Source: Diaporthe sp. PMI_573 (taxonomy: Eukaryota > Ascomycota > Sordariomycetes > Diaporthales > Diaporthaceae). Taken from it: a stretch of DNA of 64,000 nt. Numbering within the stretch: position 1 is the first letter of the stretch; every line of letters begins with the position of its first letter. The DNA lies in assembly GCA_021399435.1 (NCBI GenBank), contig JAJTUP010000003.1, forward strand, positions 1,054,001 to 1,118,000. Reading direction: 5' to 3'. Shown one piece after another: positions 9,660 through 21,139 of the stretch. The translations under genes were made by a program, and so were the position numbers. The notes under the pieces were generated by a model, which was not told the origin of the DNA, made no database searches, and saw only the letters and a list, made by a program, of their open reading frames with translations.

Positions 9660-11335
9660 GTTGGTTTCTTCTCAAGACTATGTACAGACGGTAGAGAATC
9701 TTCGAAAAAGCTTTCCATCTGGTCTTCTGTCACCGGATGGTGCTCGTTCTGCGCCCGTCGAAGCTCGCCAATGCGCTTGAGGTGCTCTTTATGGACTTTG
9801 TCCCACAAGATCTTCATTTGTCGCATAGTCTCGGGATCCTGAACACGGGGTTGCTTGTGTAGCGAGACGTCATTTGTTCGCGACCAAGAAGTTGACTCAC
9901 TTGGCTGTGAAGTCCTGATCTCGGGCCCCGTAGTTCCTCTGTCATGGCTGAGGACGACGACTAGGTAAATTAACCCGCGGGATATAAATCCAGCAATTTC
10001 TTCAAGCTGAAGAATATTTGCATCCGTCGCAAAACCACGACGCCAAAGCCATTCTCGAGATTCTGAGTCTAGATCGTCTAGTTTTATCGGCTGTATCTCC
10101 TTGTTTTGCTCGCGCTTCTATCGTAATTTTAGAGCTGAATAGAACCTGACGTTCTTAAAGAAAGCGAAGTTTAGTTTTTGGATACCAGTGACCGTACTGA
10201 CGAATCTAAAAACATCTGTGACTCCCCTCATGGAATTCCTGTTGTGCACAAGGATAGAAATGTCGGGTTTGGGGCAGCTAATAAATATCCTTGAAATTTC
10301 TTAGGTATCTTGTGCTTTAGGTAAGAGCCACATAGAGTGACTGATTAAGAACATTGTAATAGGGCCGACGAGTTGAGATCCCATGGCCGCTATTATGTCG
10401 ACTTGCGCTTTTATGCCACACATGACAATGATTCTCGCAGAGCTTTCTAGAACAGCCAGGCGATTGAGCTCTAAGACACGATTCGCACTAGAAGAGAACG
10501 CCTTAAATCTTGACGTCCTGAGCCGTATGCTTCGAAGGAACTGGTCCAAATACGTGCGTTTTGGCGAGTGAATTTCACCCCTTGTAGGGCGTAAAGCCGA
10601 TTTGGGTTATCTGAAAGGTCTGTCCTTCTAATGTATATATCGTTTGAATCGATTACGATGCTGACGAGTGCCTGGGAACTCCCTATTGGCGCCAAGAAGT
10701 CCTTTTTGTGCTTCGTTTCTTCCACTCCTCGGAGGTACTCGAATTTGGATTTGAAATCGACAGGTGTGTCGTTTGTTGCTATTTGGCTTAAAGACGTGAT
10801 GGACTCTAGAGAGAACCCATTATCTTCAGCAAGTTGCCGAAGGACAGTGCGATAGTTCCCTGCGGTAAGGACTCTAGCTTACGTCCGCCGGGCTAACTGC
10901 CGTGCCCGTCGTGACAACCGTTCAGCCCGGACACTGACCGATTCAATGATCTCAGGGTCAGACGAATCCCTGTGCAATTTTGAATACCGGTCTCTATGGT
11001 CTGGTGGTACCCATTGTCCCTAAAGAAGTGGGGGGGGGGGAACATTAAGGCCGACGTTGGCATACATCTCACGCCCACTAGGAATCCCAAAGAACTCCTT
11101 CAGCAGCACATGAGAAAGCAACTCGAATACTCGGCAAAATGCCATCTCAAGAATATTGTTTACAAGTTCTGTCTCGACTTGTATGTTTCCGATCTATAAG
11201 TCAGGAAAACCGGTAGAGATATGCCATAGTCGTAAAAAGTTTGCGAAACGATGTCCTTGCCCACAGGCCAAGACAAAGTAATAATTTCTACTATGTTTGT
11301 GTTATATGATTCAAATATTTTGTAATTATATTAAC
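9650..11335 (-). pseudogene. Disrupted uncharacterised fungal protein gene with RIP-like stops
   Basis: Reading the minus strand downward gives a chain of coding-like blocks in shifting frames: SQTFYDYGISLPVFLTYRS (about 11256-11200), LEMAFCRVFELLSHVLLKEF (about 11150-11090), WVPPDHRDRYSKLHRDSSDP (about 11013-10950), NYRTVLRQLAEDNGFSLESI (about 10857-10800), LAPIGSSQALVSIVIDSNDI (about 10695-10630), YLDQFLRSIRLR (about 10550), ISILVHNRNSMRGVTDVFRF (about 10265), WLWRRGFATDANILQLEEIA (about 10055) and MKILWDKVHKEHLKRIGELR (about 9815). Frame breaks occur near 11165, 11017, 10870 and 10558. Two clean in-frame stops (TAA at 10303-10301, TAG at 10120-10118) sit where CAA or CAG would fit. I do not know the family function. 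A very short spliced exon pattern is an alternative for one or two breaks, but not for all. Confidence 0.65.
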
Positions 11336-12128
11336 AATGTTCATAGTATTTCACTATTATTCTGTAAGGCTTACGCAATGCAGTTAAATACCCCCCCCCC
11401 TGGTAGGAGAGGCACCGCTTGCTCAAACGCCGGGCGCGAGTGTCCAAAGTTGACAGCGGCATGAAGAACGGCAACACCCACGCATCAGGCCCCGAGGCTG
11501 GATTTGACTTACCTCTAGAGTACAGCACTACCCCCTCAGCCAGTGGCTACAGTACAGCTGACTGCCGCTTACTAACTAGGTACTATTTAGAAACCTACGA
11601 GGCTGTTAGTGCGGCGCAGCAGATAGAGCCAATCGCGAAAGCAGCAGCGCAGACCGCGTCGCAGGTATTCTCAGGCCCGGTCTTGTCCCGATTCTGGGGC
11701 CGACCGCTTCTTCCACCTTGCATTGACGCTGCTGGTAAACCATCTTTTCTGAGCCGAGTGATTAAATCGTGTGGAGCAGTGCACAGCTGGCTCACGGGCT
11801 TATAAGTGGGGCCCGTCGCATGCTTGTACGGAGTGACTTGGCTGGATTGGACCCGTCATCGGCGCCAATTGCCATTCTAAGGCTCCGGGCCTGCCCCCCA
11901 CCAAAAAAAAGACACGCCCCAGGACCCTTGCATCCTGGTCCGTATGGGCCGATTCGGGCTCCGCCGTCGAAGCTTGGCTCAACCGCGCGTGTTCCTCTTC
12001 CCAACAGAGAATCCGAACCTTGACCGGCTTACCCCGAGGTTCAAAGGCAGACCAATTCATCCCACTCTTCTCCAACTCGAGTGGGCATTGTTTACGGACA
12101 AGCTCACAGCAGACAGCCACCTATCGCA
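11336..12128. other. Intergenic region upstream of CBR1
   Basis: Starts AT-rich with a poly-C run near 11390 and turns GC-rich before the CBR1 start. A plus-strand frame at 11419-11805 has no family features and I do not call it. The CBR1 promoter should lie in the last few hundred bases. Confidence 0.5.
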
Positions 12129-13294
12129 ATGGCTACCAAGGAACCTCTGAGCTCGAAAAAGTATGTCGACGGCATCTACATCCCCGCCGGCCTGCTCGTT
12201 GTCGGCGTCGCCATTGTTAAGAAGGAATGGCTCCCGTACGCGGTCCTCGTAACCCTCGCGCTGGCCGGCATCAAGTTCTGGAGGAGTCGTGAGTTTTCCT
12301 ATACCACTGCCTCTCTGGCAGACATACACAGTCTCGGGAGCCGAACATGCCAGCTGACAGCACTCCGCCGCAGAACCCAAGAAGACCCTCAAGCCTGATA
12401 TTTTCCAAGAGTTCGACCTCAAGGAGAAGACCATCCTGTCCCACAACACCGCCATGTATGTCTGCGCCAGCGCTGGGAATACCAGCGCCGCCCACCTGAT
12501 CTGACCTGATCTCGCTGACTGACGACGCCGCAGCTACCGCTTCAACCTGCCCAGCTCAGAACACATCCTCGGCCTCCCCATCGGCCAGCACATCTCCATC
12601 GGCGCGGTGCTGCCCCAGCCCGACGGCACGACCAAGGAGATCGTGCGCTCCTACACCCCCATCAGCGGCGACGAGCAGGCCGGCTACTTCGACCTGCTGA
12701 TCAAATCGTACCCGACCGGCAACATCAGCAAGCACCTCGCCTCCGTCAATGTCGGCCAGACCATCCGTGTGCGCGGGCCCAAGGGCGCCTTCACCTACAC
12801 CCCCAACATGGTGCGCCACTTCGGCATGATCGCCGGCGGCACGGGAATCACCCCGATGCTGCAGGTCGTCAAGGCCATCATCCGCGGCCGCAAGGCCGGC
12901 GACCGCACCGAGGTCGACCTCATCTTCGCCAACGTCACCAAGCAGGACATCCTGCTCAAGGAGGACCTCGACACCCTCGCCGCCGAGGACAAGGGCTTCA
13001 GGGTCCACTACGTCCTCGACAAGCCCCCAGAGGGCTGGACCGGCGGCGTCGGCTACGTCACCGCCGACATGATCACGGTAAGCGCTACTTTTCTCAATTG
13101 TACCCGGCAGCCAGCGATAATGAGGTGCTAATTTCCACTTGCAGAAATGGCTCCCCAAGCCCGCCGACGACGTCAAGATCCTGCTCTGCGGCCCTCCCCC
13201 TATGATCAGCGGCTTGAAGAAGACTGCCGAGGCCATCGGCTTCAAGAAGGCCAGGCCCGTGAGCAAGCTCGAGGACCAGGTCTTCGCTTTCTAA
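12129..13294 (+). CDS. CBR1: NADH-cytochrome b5 reductase
   Basis: Four exons: 12129-12288, 12374-12455, 12534-13077, 13145-13294, encoding 311 residues. An N-terminal hydrophobic stretch (about 16-52) should anchor the protein in the outer mitochondrial or ER membrane. It is followed by the ferredoxin-reductase fold: FAD-binding RSYTPIS (119-125), the GPKGAF loop, NAD-binding GGTGITPM (182-189), and CGPPPM near the C-terminus, ending in the characteristic VFAF. The enzyme passes electrons from NADH to cytochrome b5 for fatty-acid desaturation, sterol synthesis and, in fungi, diphthamide formation. Length, motifs and splice sites all agree. The gene converges on PBN1, whose stop codon is about 370 bp away. 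Confidence 0.96.
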
Positions 13295-13660
13295 ATGGCT
13301 ACACGACGGACGAATGAGACATCGATATGCTCAGAGTTAGAGCAAGACCTGCTCATACCGGTCAGGACTTGTTGGGGAGATAGAAACTCCGAGCAAAACA
13401 AAAAACCCCGGCACTTGGGACTGGACTCGGAAGCTTCGGCCGCCGAGTCATATAGGATACCTACTAGCCTGTCCTCGAGAAGTCGGGCTGCAACGATGAC
13501 AAGCATATAAAATGGGTCTGGGCGAATTGTGTCACTGGGGACAGGATCTCATTAAAGGTTAGAGACAAAGAAGTATACTAGAAGGAGACGTATTATGCAC
13601 CAAGACACCACTGCCTGATAACCATGTAGAGTCCGTCCTGTTCGATGACCGGGCCCCTCC
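13295..13660. other. Short convergent intergenic region
   Basis: About 366 bp between the stop codons of CBR1 (+) and PBN1 (-). It should contain both 3' UTRs. I see no further feature. Confidence 0.6.
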
Positions 13661-15384
13661 CTATTGCTCCTTCTTCTCCAATCCCTTCATCTGCTGCTGC
13701 GGCCCGTAGCCCGTCCTCAGGTACACAGCAAGAAGCTTCCACGCGACCCACCCGAACCCGAGCAGGACCACGGCGGCCGTGCCGGCGCTGACCCAGGCGG
13801 ACCTGTCCACGTCCAGCACGGGCACGCGCACCTCGCTGAGCAGCTTCCCAGCACCGGCCGCCGCGCCCGGCGTGGGAACCGGGTCGACGTGCCAGAAGAC
13901 GGTGCGCGGCCCGAACAGCCCGTCGTAGCCCAGGTTGACGCGCTCGAACGGGCTCGCGGGGAACTTGGTGCCCTCCTCGGTCGTGCAGGCCCAGAAGACG
14001 GCCGGGTGCGGCACCTGCGCCGTGCGGTACCCTCCCGGCGCGGGGCTGAGGTAGCGGAGGTGGAGCGGCACCTCTGCCGTCCACCCACCCGCCTCCTCGT
14101 CCTCCGAGGTCGTCGACGGCGGTGGTGGCGCGAGCTCCAACAGCGCGGCCGAGCCCCACGGCTTCAGGGCGTAGTCGGGCGCCTCGAGGTCGACGGGCTG
14201 CGAGATGTAGCGCAGGGCGGTCAGGTTCTTGGAGGCGAGGAACAGCGGGTCGGACAGCTGGTACTTGTCGGCGAAGACGGCCCGCGGAAGGGTCAGGTGG
14301 GCGTGCAGCGAGCAGTGGGACGAGCCATCGTCCTCGTCCCCACCCAGATCCGGCAGCGAGGCGGAGGCGGCGCCGTGAAGCCGGAGCTGCAGCGTGGGGT
14401 GGAGGCCGGTGGGCTGCAGGAAGGCGGCGGAGAAGGATGCGCCTTCAACGCGCCGGTGGCGGGCTGGGAACTTGAAGATGGTTGCGGCGGGCTTCTTGTC
14501 CTGGCCGAGGACGGTGAGCGAGCCCGACAGGCCCAGCTCATGGGGCTCTATGCCGTGGGGCTTGTCCGTGGCAAGGATGCCGACCTCGACGCGGTGGCTG
14601 CTGGCCTCGGGGGCGACCACGCGCAGTTGCTGGTCCTGAAAACCCCATGTCCCGGTTACCTTGAGGGCGTGGGAGATGGTGTCGTAAGAGAGGTCTAGGG
14701 AGTTGGCGGTGGATAGCAGTCCGACGCGGGAGGCGCATGATGAGGTGTCCGGGGCCGAGGATGCAGATGCTGGTAAGGGGCAGACGTCCTTGCCAACGTA
14801 CTTGGTGAAGACCGAGAGGTCCTCAAGGGGTTGGTAATACTGGAAGGCCGTGGCGTGAGAGAAGCGGTCGCTCGGGAGTGAGGTGAAAGAGGTCTGGTGC
14901 GACGTTAACAAGTGACTCCAGGAGTCATTATTTCGGGAATGTTTACGGCATAAATGTACCTTTGGCGTGTCACAATCCAGACTACCAAATGCCCTCTTGA
15001 GGGCGGCACACAGGTGCTCATCACTGTTATTATTATTTTTATCAGCGTGTGTAATCTAGTCAAGACATTTTATTTCAGGACAACCTACTCCTGGAAGGTC
15101 GAGTCAGCCCGAGGGGTGAAGAAGACGTGAAGGCCAGGCGACAGACGGGAATAGAGCGGGCTGATGGTGTTGTAGGGATGAGGGCTGATCCATCTTATGT
15201 GAAGCTCATGACAGCTCTGCAGCACCTGGCGCAGCTCCTCGGGTAGCTCCTCGAGGGCTAGGGTGATGCGGTCCTCGCGGGCAGCAGGCAAGGCTGGGCC
15301 TGTCAGGCTGGTGCCAGTTACGACAACCGAGGCTGGGTCGACGGCGTCCTCTGGCCTGTGCAGGAAGGTGATCCTCTCCCTCAT
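13661..15384 (-). CDS. PBN1: PBN1 / PIG-X-like subunit of GPI mannosyltransferase I
   Basis: Three exons: 15384-15089, 15023-14960, 14893-13661, encoding 530 residues. The first exon starts MRERITFLHRPEDAVDP, matching the fungal Pbn1 N-terminus. A short 64-bp second exon (EHLCAALKRAFGSLDC) joins it to the main frame; splice signals and phases fit exactly. The long lumenal region is beta-rich, with RYLSPAPGGY and FWACTTEEGTKFP in the PIG-X domain. One transmembrane helix lies near the C-terminus (about 489-511), followed by a short basic cytosolic tail. In yeast Pbn1 works with Gpi14 to add the first mannose to the GPI precursor in the ER lumen and also assists ER protein folding. Role by homology; family call is firm. 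Confidence 0.92.
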
Positions 15385-16366
15385 GTTGGCGTTCCGCGCA
15401 GCAAGCAGTCTGGACAGCTGCGCAATGTGTTAAACTGTCCCCCTTATCCCGCTAGGCCCCTCCCTTTGGCCAAGTGTCTGCAATAGTTCGGATGAGCAGA
15501 GATGGTCTCTAGTGTATCATGACGAGCTGTGGCTGATAGCAAAGTAGGTGATAGGGCTGTGCGGATAGAAGCTATGCGATTAATGATGGTGGTCTAGATT
15601 TGGCCTGTCCCCCTCTCAGTAATGTGACCCGTGATGAGGAGCTGTGGAGTGTTGGCATATGGAAGCTGCTGTGTTACATGGGAGGCACCCCCCTGGTCAG
15701 CCGACAGCTCGATTGCTTCACCGAGCTGTAGCCTGTCAGGCATTGACTGGGATTGTGGTAGGCTACCTGCACGGTCCAAGGGCCTGGCAAGCTCACGGGT
15801 CCCCCACGCATATCGTCCACCTCGTGCAGATAAGAGGTGCCGATCTGCCTCGGCCGCTAAGCCGCATTTGATGACCGACGACAGCCCTCCAACTGCCTCA
15901 GGGTACCGACGACACATCGTCCCAAGCGCACTGCCTGTTGGCATCAATGCACCCACTATCTGCCAGGAAAGCCTTTCCCCCCGACGGCATGTGTGACCAT
16001 ATTTTATGTCTTGGGAAGTGGGAGTTCCTGTTCCAGAAATCCCACTGATCGCCCAAAGCGTCGTCGCTTCCCTCAGGAATTCTCCGTAAACTTTTACCAT
16101 CTGCACGTCCGTCCACCATCCATCGGGTCTCCTGTCTTGTCCATCTCTTACTCATTGATACCCCCTGTTTGCAGAGCTTGTCTTGTCTTTGTCTTGTGTG
16201 TCTTGTAATCTCTTGTCGTCGTGTATTTCCCCGATCCGCCGGTCTGCCTTTCCAGTCTCCGCACTCATTGATACCTTGCTGCTTGTGCAGCGCGCATGTC
16301 CGTCCCTACTTCGGTGATCCGATCCAGATTAGAGATAAAAGTACTGGCCCGACTACGGCGGCGGTC
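15385..16366. other. Divergent promoter region of PBN1 and the caspase-homeodomain gene
   Basis: About 980 bp separating a minus-strand and a plus-strand start codon. No gene or RNA recognised. The last 250 bases before 16367 are pyrimidine-rich, as fungal leaders often are. Confidence 0.55.
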
Positions 16367-19300
16367 ATGGCGAACCTGCAGCAGCCCCAGCCGTACATTG
16401 CTATAAGGACGAGGAGGCCGGACGGCGAAAGTTCCACGAGCAGTGTTGACTCCACTGTATGTCTGTCTGTCTGTCTGCGATTGCCTCCTGTCCATTCTGT
16501 ATCTTCCTCATGCCACCACCATGCGCCCCGAGGAAACTCCTGTTCTCAACTCACCGTTCCCTTCTCTACAGTATGGCTCGGGCATCGGTGATGCCCCCTC
16601 TGCTACGCACGACACAAGTCGCGTTAGCTATCACGTGAAGCACTTGGATACCTTCGCCCAGACTCTTCAAGAGGTGAGATCCTTCATCCTGCTGCCACGT
16701 CGCACAGCATCAGTCCGGGTTAACTGATATGGCCCGCCTCGTAGTCCGCCAGCAGGGCCTTCCCAAACAGAGGCCGGTCTTCCCAGCGGTACAAGAACGT
16801 CCAAGTGCTTCTCCTGCACTGGAAGACCGACGACCTCTTTGTGCTCCCAGAGCTTGAGGACCTGGCAACATGTTTCAGCGGGGACTACGGCTTCAGCACC
16901 GACATCTTCGCAATACCATCCGAGAACCCGCACCTGGATCTTATGCTGAAGATCGGATCCCTGATCAAGGAGCACGAGTCTGACGACACCCTCTTTGTTG
17001 TCTACTATGGCGGCCATGCCAAGATCGACGAGTCCAGGCAGAGCACCTGGTGTGCAACTCGACACTCTGGGTCCCCATCGCTGCAGTGGTCTGCCATCCA
17101 GACACTGCTAGAGCGTTCCATATCGGATGTCTTGATCCTGCTAGACTGCTGCGCCGGGGCAGCCTCAGCAACTTTTCCTAATGGCAAGAGCATCACCGAG
17201 ACGATATCAGCCTCAAGCTGGGATGCTATCGCACCGGATCCCGGCAGATATTCCTTCACGAATGCGCTCATAGAGGTCCTTGGAGAGTGGAGGCTGAAAA
17301 CATTCTCAGCAGCCATGCTACACGCTGAAGTTTTGGCACGCTTGAAACATCCTCGGCCCATTCGCATCAATGGAAAACGATTTGAAGCTCGGTCGACCCC
17401 TGTGCACTTCATGATGACATCGGACCACAAGGCACCCAGCATTGAGATGAGCCGCATAGCCCCAGAAGATCCACCGCCTCCATCGCCACCTCAGCCGTCC
17501 AGTTCCCTGGATGCGAGACTCCTGGGTCGGAGTCCAGAAGAAAATGGCTGCTTCACAGAACCGAACGAGGACAAGCCCCACGTGATGATTTCCCTGGCAC
17601 TTGAAGACGACCAGAGGCTGGACCTGAATGCCTGGGAGCAGTGGCTGGCCAGCTTCCCAGCTCTGGCCAAATACGTCACGGTCCAAGGAGTCTTCAAGAG
17701 CCACTCCACCCTGCTCCTCCTCTCCATGCCAGTTACTATATGGGACCTTCTTCCCGAGGACCAGGCCTGCTCCTTTGTGGCGTTCATTCGGTCCAACAAC
17801 CTCATAAAGGCGCCCCAGGAGCCAGAGGCCCCGGTTGAAACCCTGGCTGATGTGTACTCGAGCGACAGGGCATCTGTCTTCTCGGGAACGACATTCAGAG
17901 ATAGCATTGTCGCACCCACAATGCAAACCTATTCGCTCAGCCCCACGGCACAGCAGAATACCTCCTTGACCGACGTTGCCGGACCCCATAGGGGCGGAAA
18001 CAGGTCAGGAAACTGGCGATCCCAGACGAGTATGTCATTGTACCCGGAACAAATGCCTCCTCAAACACTCACGCGGGTGCCCCTGGGCAATTCAGAAAGA
18101 TCATCACTCAAATCTTCACGATCCATGGCCTCTTTCCGCACCGCTCCCTTGTCCGCTGTCATGGGGCTGGGAGAGGCAGCACTTGAGGGTGGAATCATCC
18201 GCAAGCCCCTGCCCAACCAATCGCGCAATTCAAAGAGGACGGTATTTGAGAACGGCCAGGACGTTCCCGAAGGCCCAGCACTAGCTGCGCATGTCGTCTC
18301 GCGATTAGAAGACTATTACCAGAGAGACCCGCATCCGAGTGACGGAACTACAGAATACTATGCTTCTCACCTGGGCATCGAAGCAACGGACGTCAAGGTG
18401 AGTTCTTCGCGCATACTGACCAGCTTTGTAGTGAGCAAGACTGACATATTTCAGATTTGGTTTCATCATCGACGGCAAAGAGAGAAGGCAGCGACCAGTC
18501 TAGAAAAGCCGAGGACCGAGGACAGCAGGCTTGACAATCAGCCTCGTCAGCCCGGGCCACAAACTATTCTCCCGGGGCATTTGAACGATCTGCTCGGGAT
18601 CTTCACGCCGGCACAAATCCTCTTCATTGACCTCAGGTCTCCATCAGAGTTCCAGAAGTCACATATACACTGTGCAATCAATCTACGTGTGCCACTGAAA
18701 TTCCTCAAGACGACCAGCCTAGACATGCTTGCCCGCACATTCACCGATGAGCAGAGCCGCAGAGCCTTCTCCAGGTGGAGCAGGACGAGGTGTATGGTTG
18801 TCTACGACAGGAACATCGAGGCGCCATGGGAATGCCCCGTCGCGCAGGCGCTGCTAGAGAAGTTCAGGAGTGAGGGCAGCTGGTCCGGAAGATGTTTCCT
18901 GATGAAAGGCCCGTTCCGCGAGTTCTGCCTCTCATACGACAAGTACATCACAGGCGACAGGATGACCAAAGCCGCAAAGAAATACGAGGACGGGCTTAGG
19001 GCCGCCACGCCCCCGACCGTGGACACGCTCAGGCAGAAGCACGCGCGGTTCGAGGAGTGGCTACGCCGTGTTGAGCGCGAGGAGCCCACGGCAGGATACG
19101 ATCTCACACCGGCCGTGGCCAACGAGCGGGCCATGGTCGTGGACGAGCATCAGAGAGAACTCGAGGCAGAGTTCAAGGCACGGTTTCCCGATCTGTACAA
19201 GAACATGGAGAACCTACCGCCCTCGCGAGCGCCGCCCGCGCCGCCCAGACAAGACAAGGAGACAGCGTTCCATGACGATGATTACTTCGACACCATGAAA

Positions 19301-19654
19301 GGACCTCTTGTGGGCCACCTCGCCACGGGGCTCGACAAGATGCGAGAGACCGCCAATGGCAGCTCACCAGCAGGCTACTCTTTCCCCAACGAGAGGTTCC
19401 CGGACAAGCTTGGCGAGATGCCGTCCCCGGACTATGACGACTTCGACGAGATCGACCCCAGGGAGGCCTCGCCATCACCCTACTACGTCCCTGGATGGGG
19501 ACGGTCCGCGGCCGGGGCTGATGTCGGCAGTATGATCAGCCAGTCGAGCGCCACTGGCAACAAAAAGAACAACAACAGCCGTGAAACACAGCAGCAGCAG
19601 CAGCAGAGACAGGGGCTCTGGAAGCGGTTACGAAGCAACACCGGTGGGAAATGA
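16367..19654 (+). CDS. Caspase-like, homeodomain and rhodanese-like fusion protein
   Basis: Four exons: 16367-16456, 16572-16673, 16745-18397, 18455-19654 (1014 residues, all introns phase 0). Residues about 80-270 form a caspase/metacaspase-like (C14) domain with VYYGGHA (candidate catalytic His 155) and LILLDCCAGA (candidate Cys 199 or 200). A conserved-looking block around VQGVFKSHSTLLLLSMPV follows. Residues about 570-626 are a divergent homeodomain: PHPSDGTTEYYASHLGI, then recognition-helix-like IWFHHRRQREK. Residues about 656-785 resemble a rhodanese/CDC25-type domain (ILFIDLRSPSEF through LMKGPFREF), but the active-site Cys is replaced (MVVYDRN, Asp 733), so it is probably inactive. 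The tail is acidic with a Gln run. A nuclear scaffold or regulator is an inference. The fourth exon begins inside the homeodomain. Confidence 0.85.
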
Positions 19655-21120
19655 GGCAAGGGGACGCATCACCGACCGCTATGACGGTCTCTATGTCGGC
19701 GATCGTTCCACTCAATGTACATATATACAGGCCCAAGCTCTAACAAGACCGTGATATACCCTCCACAGATCTCCAACCACAGATCTGAATATACCCCCTG
19801 GTAGTGTCACGGCAGCACGGGCGTGCAGCTGTGCTGGAGGTCTGCAGCAGGGGCCGGCTGAAGAAGACAAAGCATCCAGCCTTGCAACCTCACGTTCCCC
19901 CTTTGGCCCCCTCTCAAGTACCGGAGAATGGGTTCGGAGTTGGGTTTCGTTTCCATTAGATAGGCTCCATTCAAAAAATGGCACAGATCGCCCCTGCGGT
20001 CGCACAACCCAAGAACCGCGAGTCCCGAGCAGAGCAAAGTTCCAGCTGAGATCAACGCCCTGGGCCCATCGGCCGTGCTTGCTAGCTAGGCACTCGGTTG
20101 CAGAAGCGTGACGGGGCGTCGCGTTCGCTCCGCCTGGGAATACCCCGTCAGCGAAGCAGGAGGTGCGAGCAAGGAGGGTGAGATGCCACCGTGTTGGAGA
20201 GATCAGAGTAGTACCGAGCCGTTTAGCATGGTAACCCAACAATCCACTGTTGCAACGACAACCTTCCCTCCCACAACCGCCAGCCCGTTTCTCGTTTTTA
20301 GCAGCATCCGTAAGTGTGAAGGGCCCTGAGGGCCGAGTTTCCCCATACCAGGCCCTTGAATCTACGAGACTTGGGTTCGGTCTAAGGGGTTCGTCGAGCA
20401 CACCCCAGTCATGGGCCATGTATATACAACAAGATAGGACATGCACAACGGGTAGTGTAGCGGTCATCAATATCACCATCCAACGTGCTCCGGAAGAACT
20501 GCGGCCGCGGACAGGACAGATCGAGGGCTTGGGCAGATCTGGGAAAAGAAATTAACCCTCCCCCTCCCTTCCTTGCTTCATTCCCAGCCTCGCCGAAACC
20601 GAACTTTCATCCGGTGTGTCACCTCGAACCAGCCTGGGCCCAGATGTCCCTCTTGGCTGGCTCTCTACACTACACTGCCGATGGGTTTTGTCTCCTGACC
20701 GAAGGAAGCCCCTGCCGGTTATCAAATGGACCCCGGGCTAGTCAAGCTGGTGCTTGCTCACAACAGCAACAACGAGAAGAAGGAAAAATCAGGCTCCGTG
20801 TCGGTAGGTATCCGTCGTTTCCAAGAGAATCACACACGACACAATGCCTCGAAGCGAGATAACATTCCATCCATCCGTCAAGCCCTTCCCCCCATCCATC
20901 GCGTGCTAGTTATAGCCCCCCGTCAGCCCGCATGCATGCGCCTGCCATGAAACCACCCCCACTGGAGAAAGAGGGTTCCTCTCTTCCTACGTTTTTGCTT
21001 TTTGGGGGGTGGGTGCGTGAAGAACATTTTCCCTGAAAGCCGACGGGTCGGCAAAGTAGTGTAGATGCGGTGCGCGACCAACAAGCCTCACCCAAGCCCA
21101 GCAAAGGCCAAGCCCAGCGA

Positions 21121-21139
21121 GCCAGCCAGCCAGCCAGCC
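21121..21139. repeat. (GCCA)n microsatellite
   Basis: Nearly five tandem copies of a 4-bp unit in noncoding DNA. Confidence 0.85.

Noticed and set aside
10871..10893. 23-bp GTAAGC...GCAG stretch as an intron in the pseudogene
   Set aside because: Too short for a fungal intron, and removing it does not restore the downstream frame.
13664..14698. 344-codon frame opposite PBN1
   Set aside because: Mirror frame of GC-rich PBN1 coding sequence.
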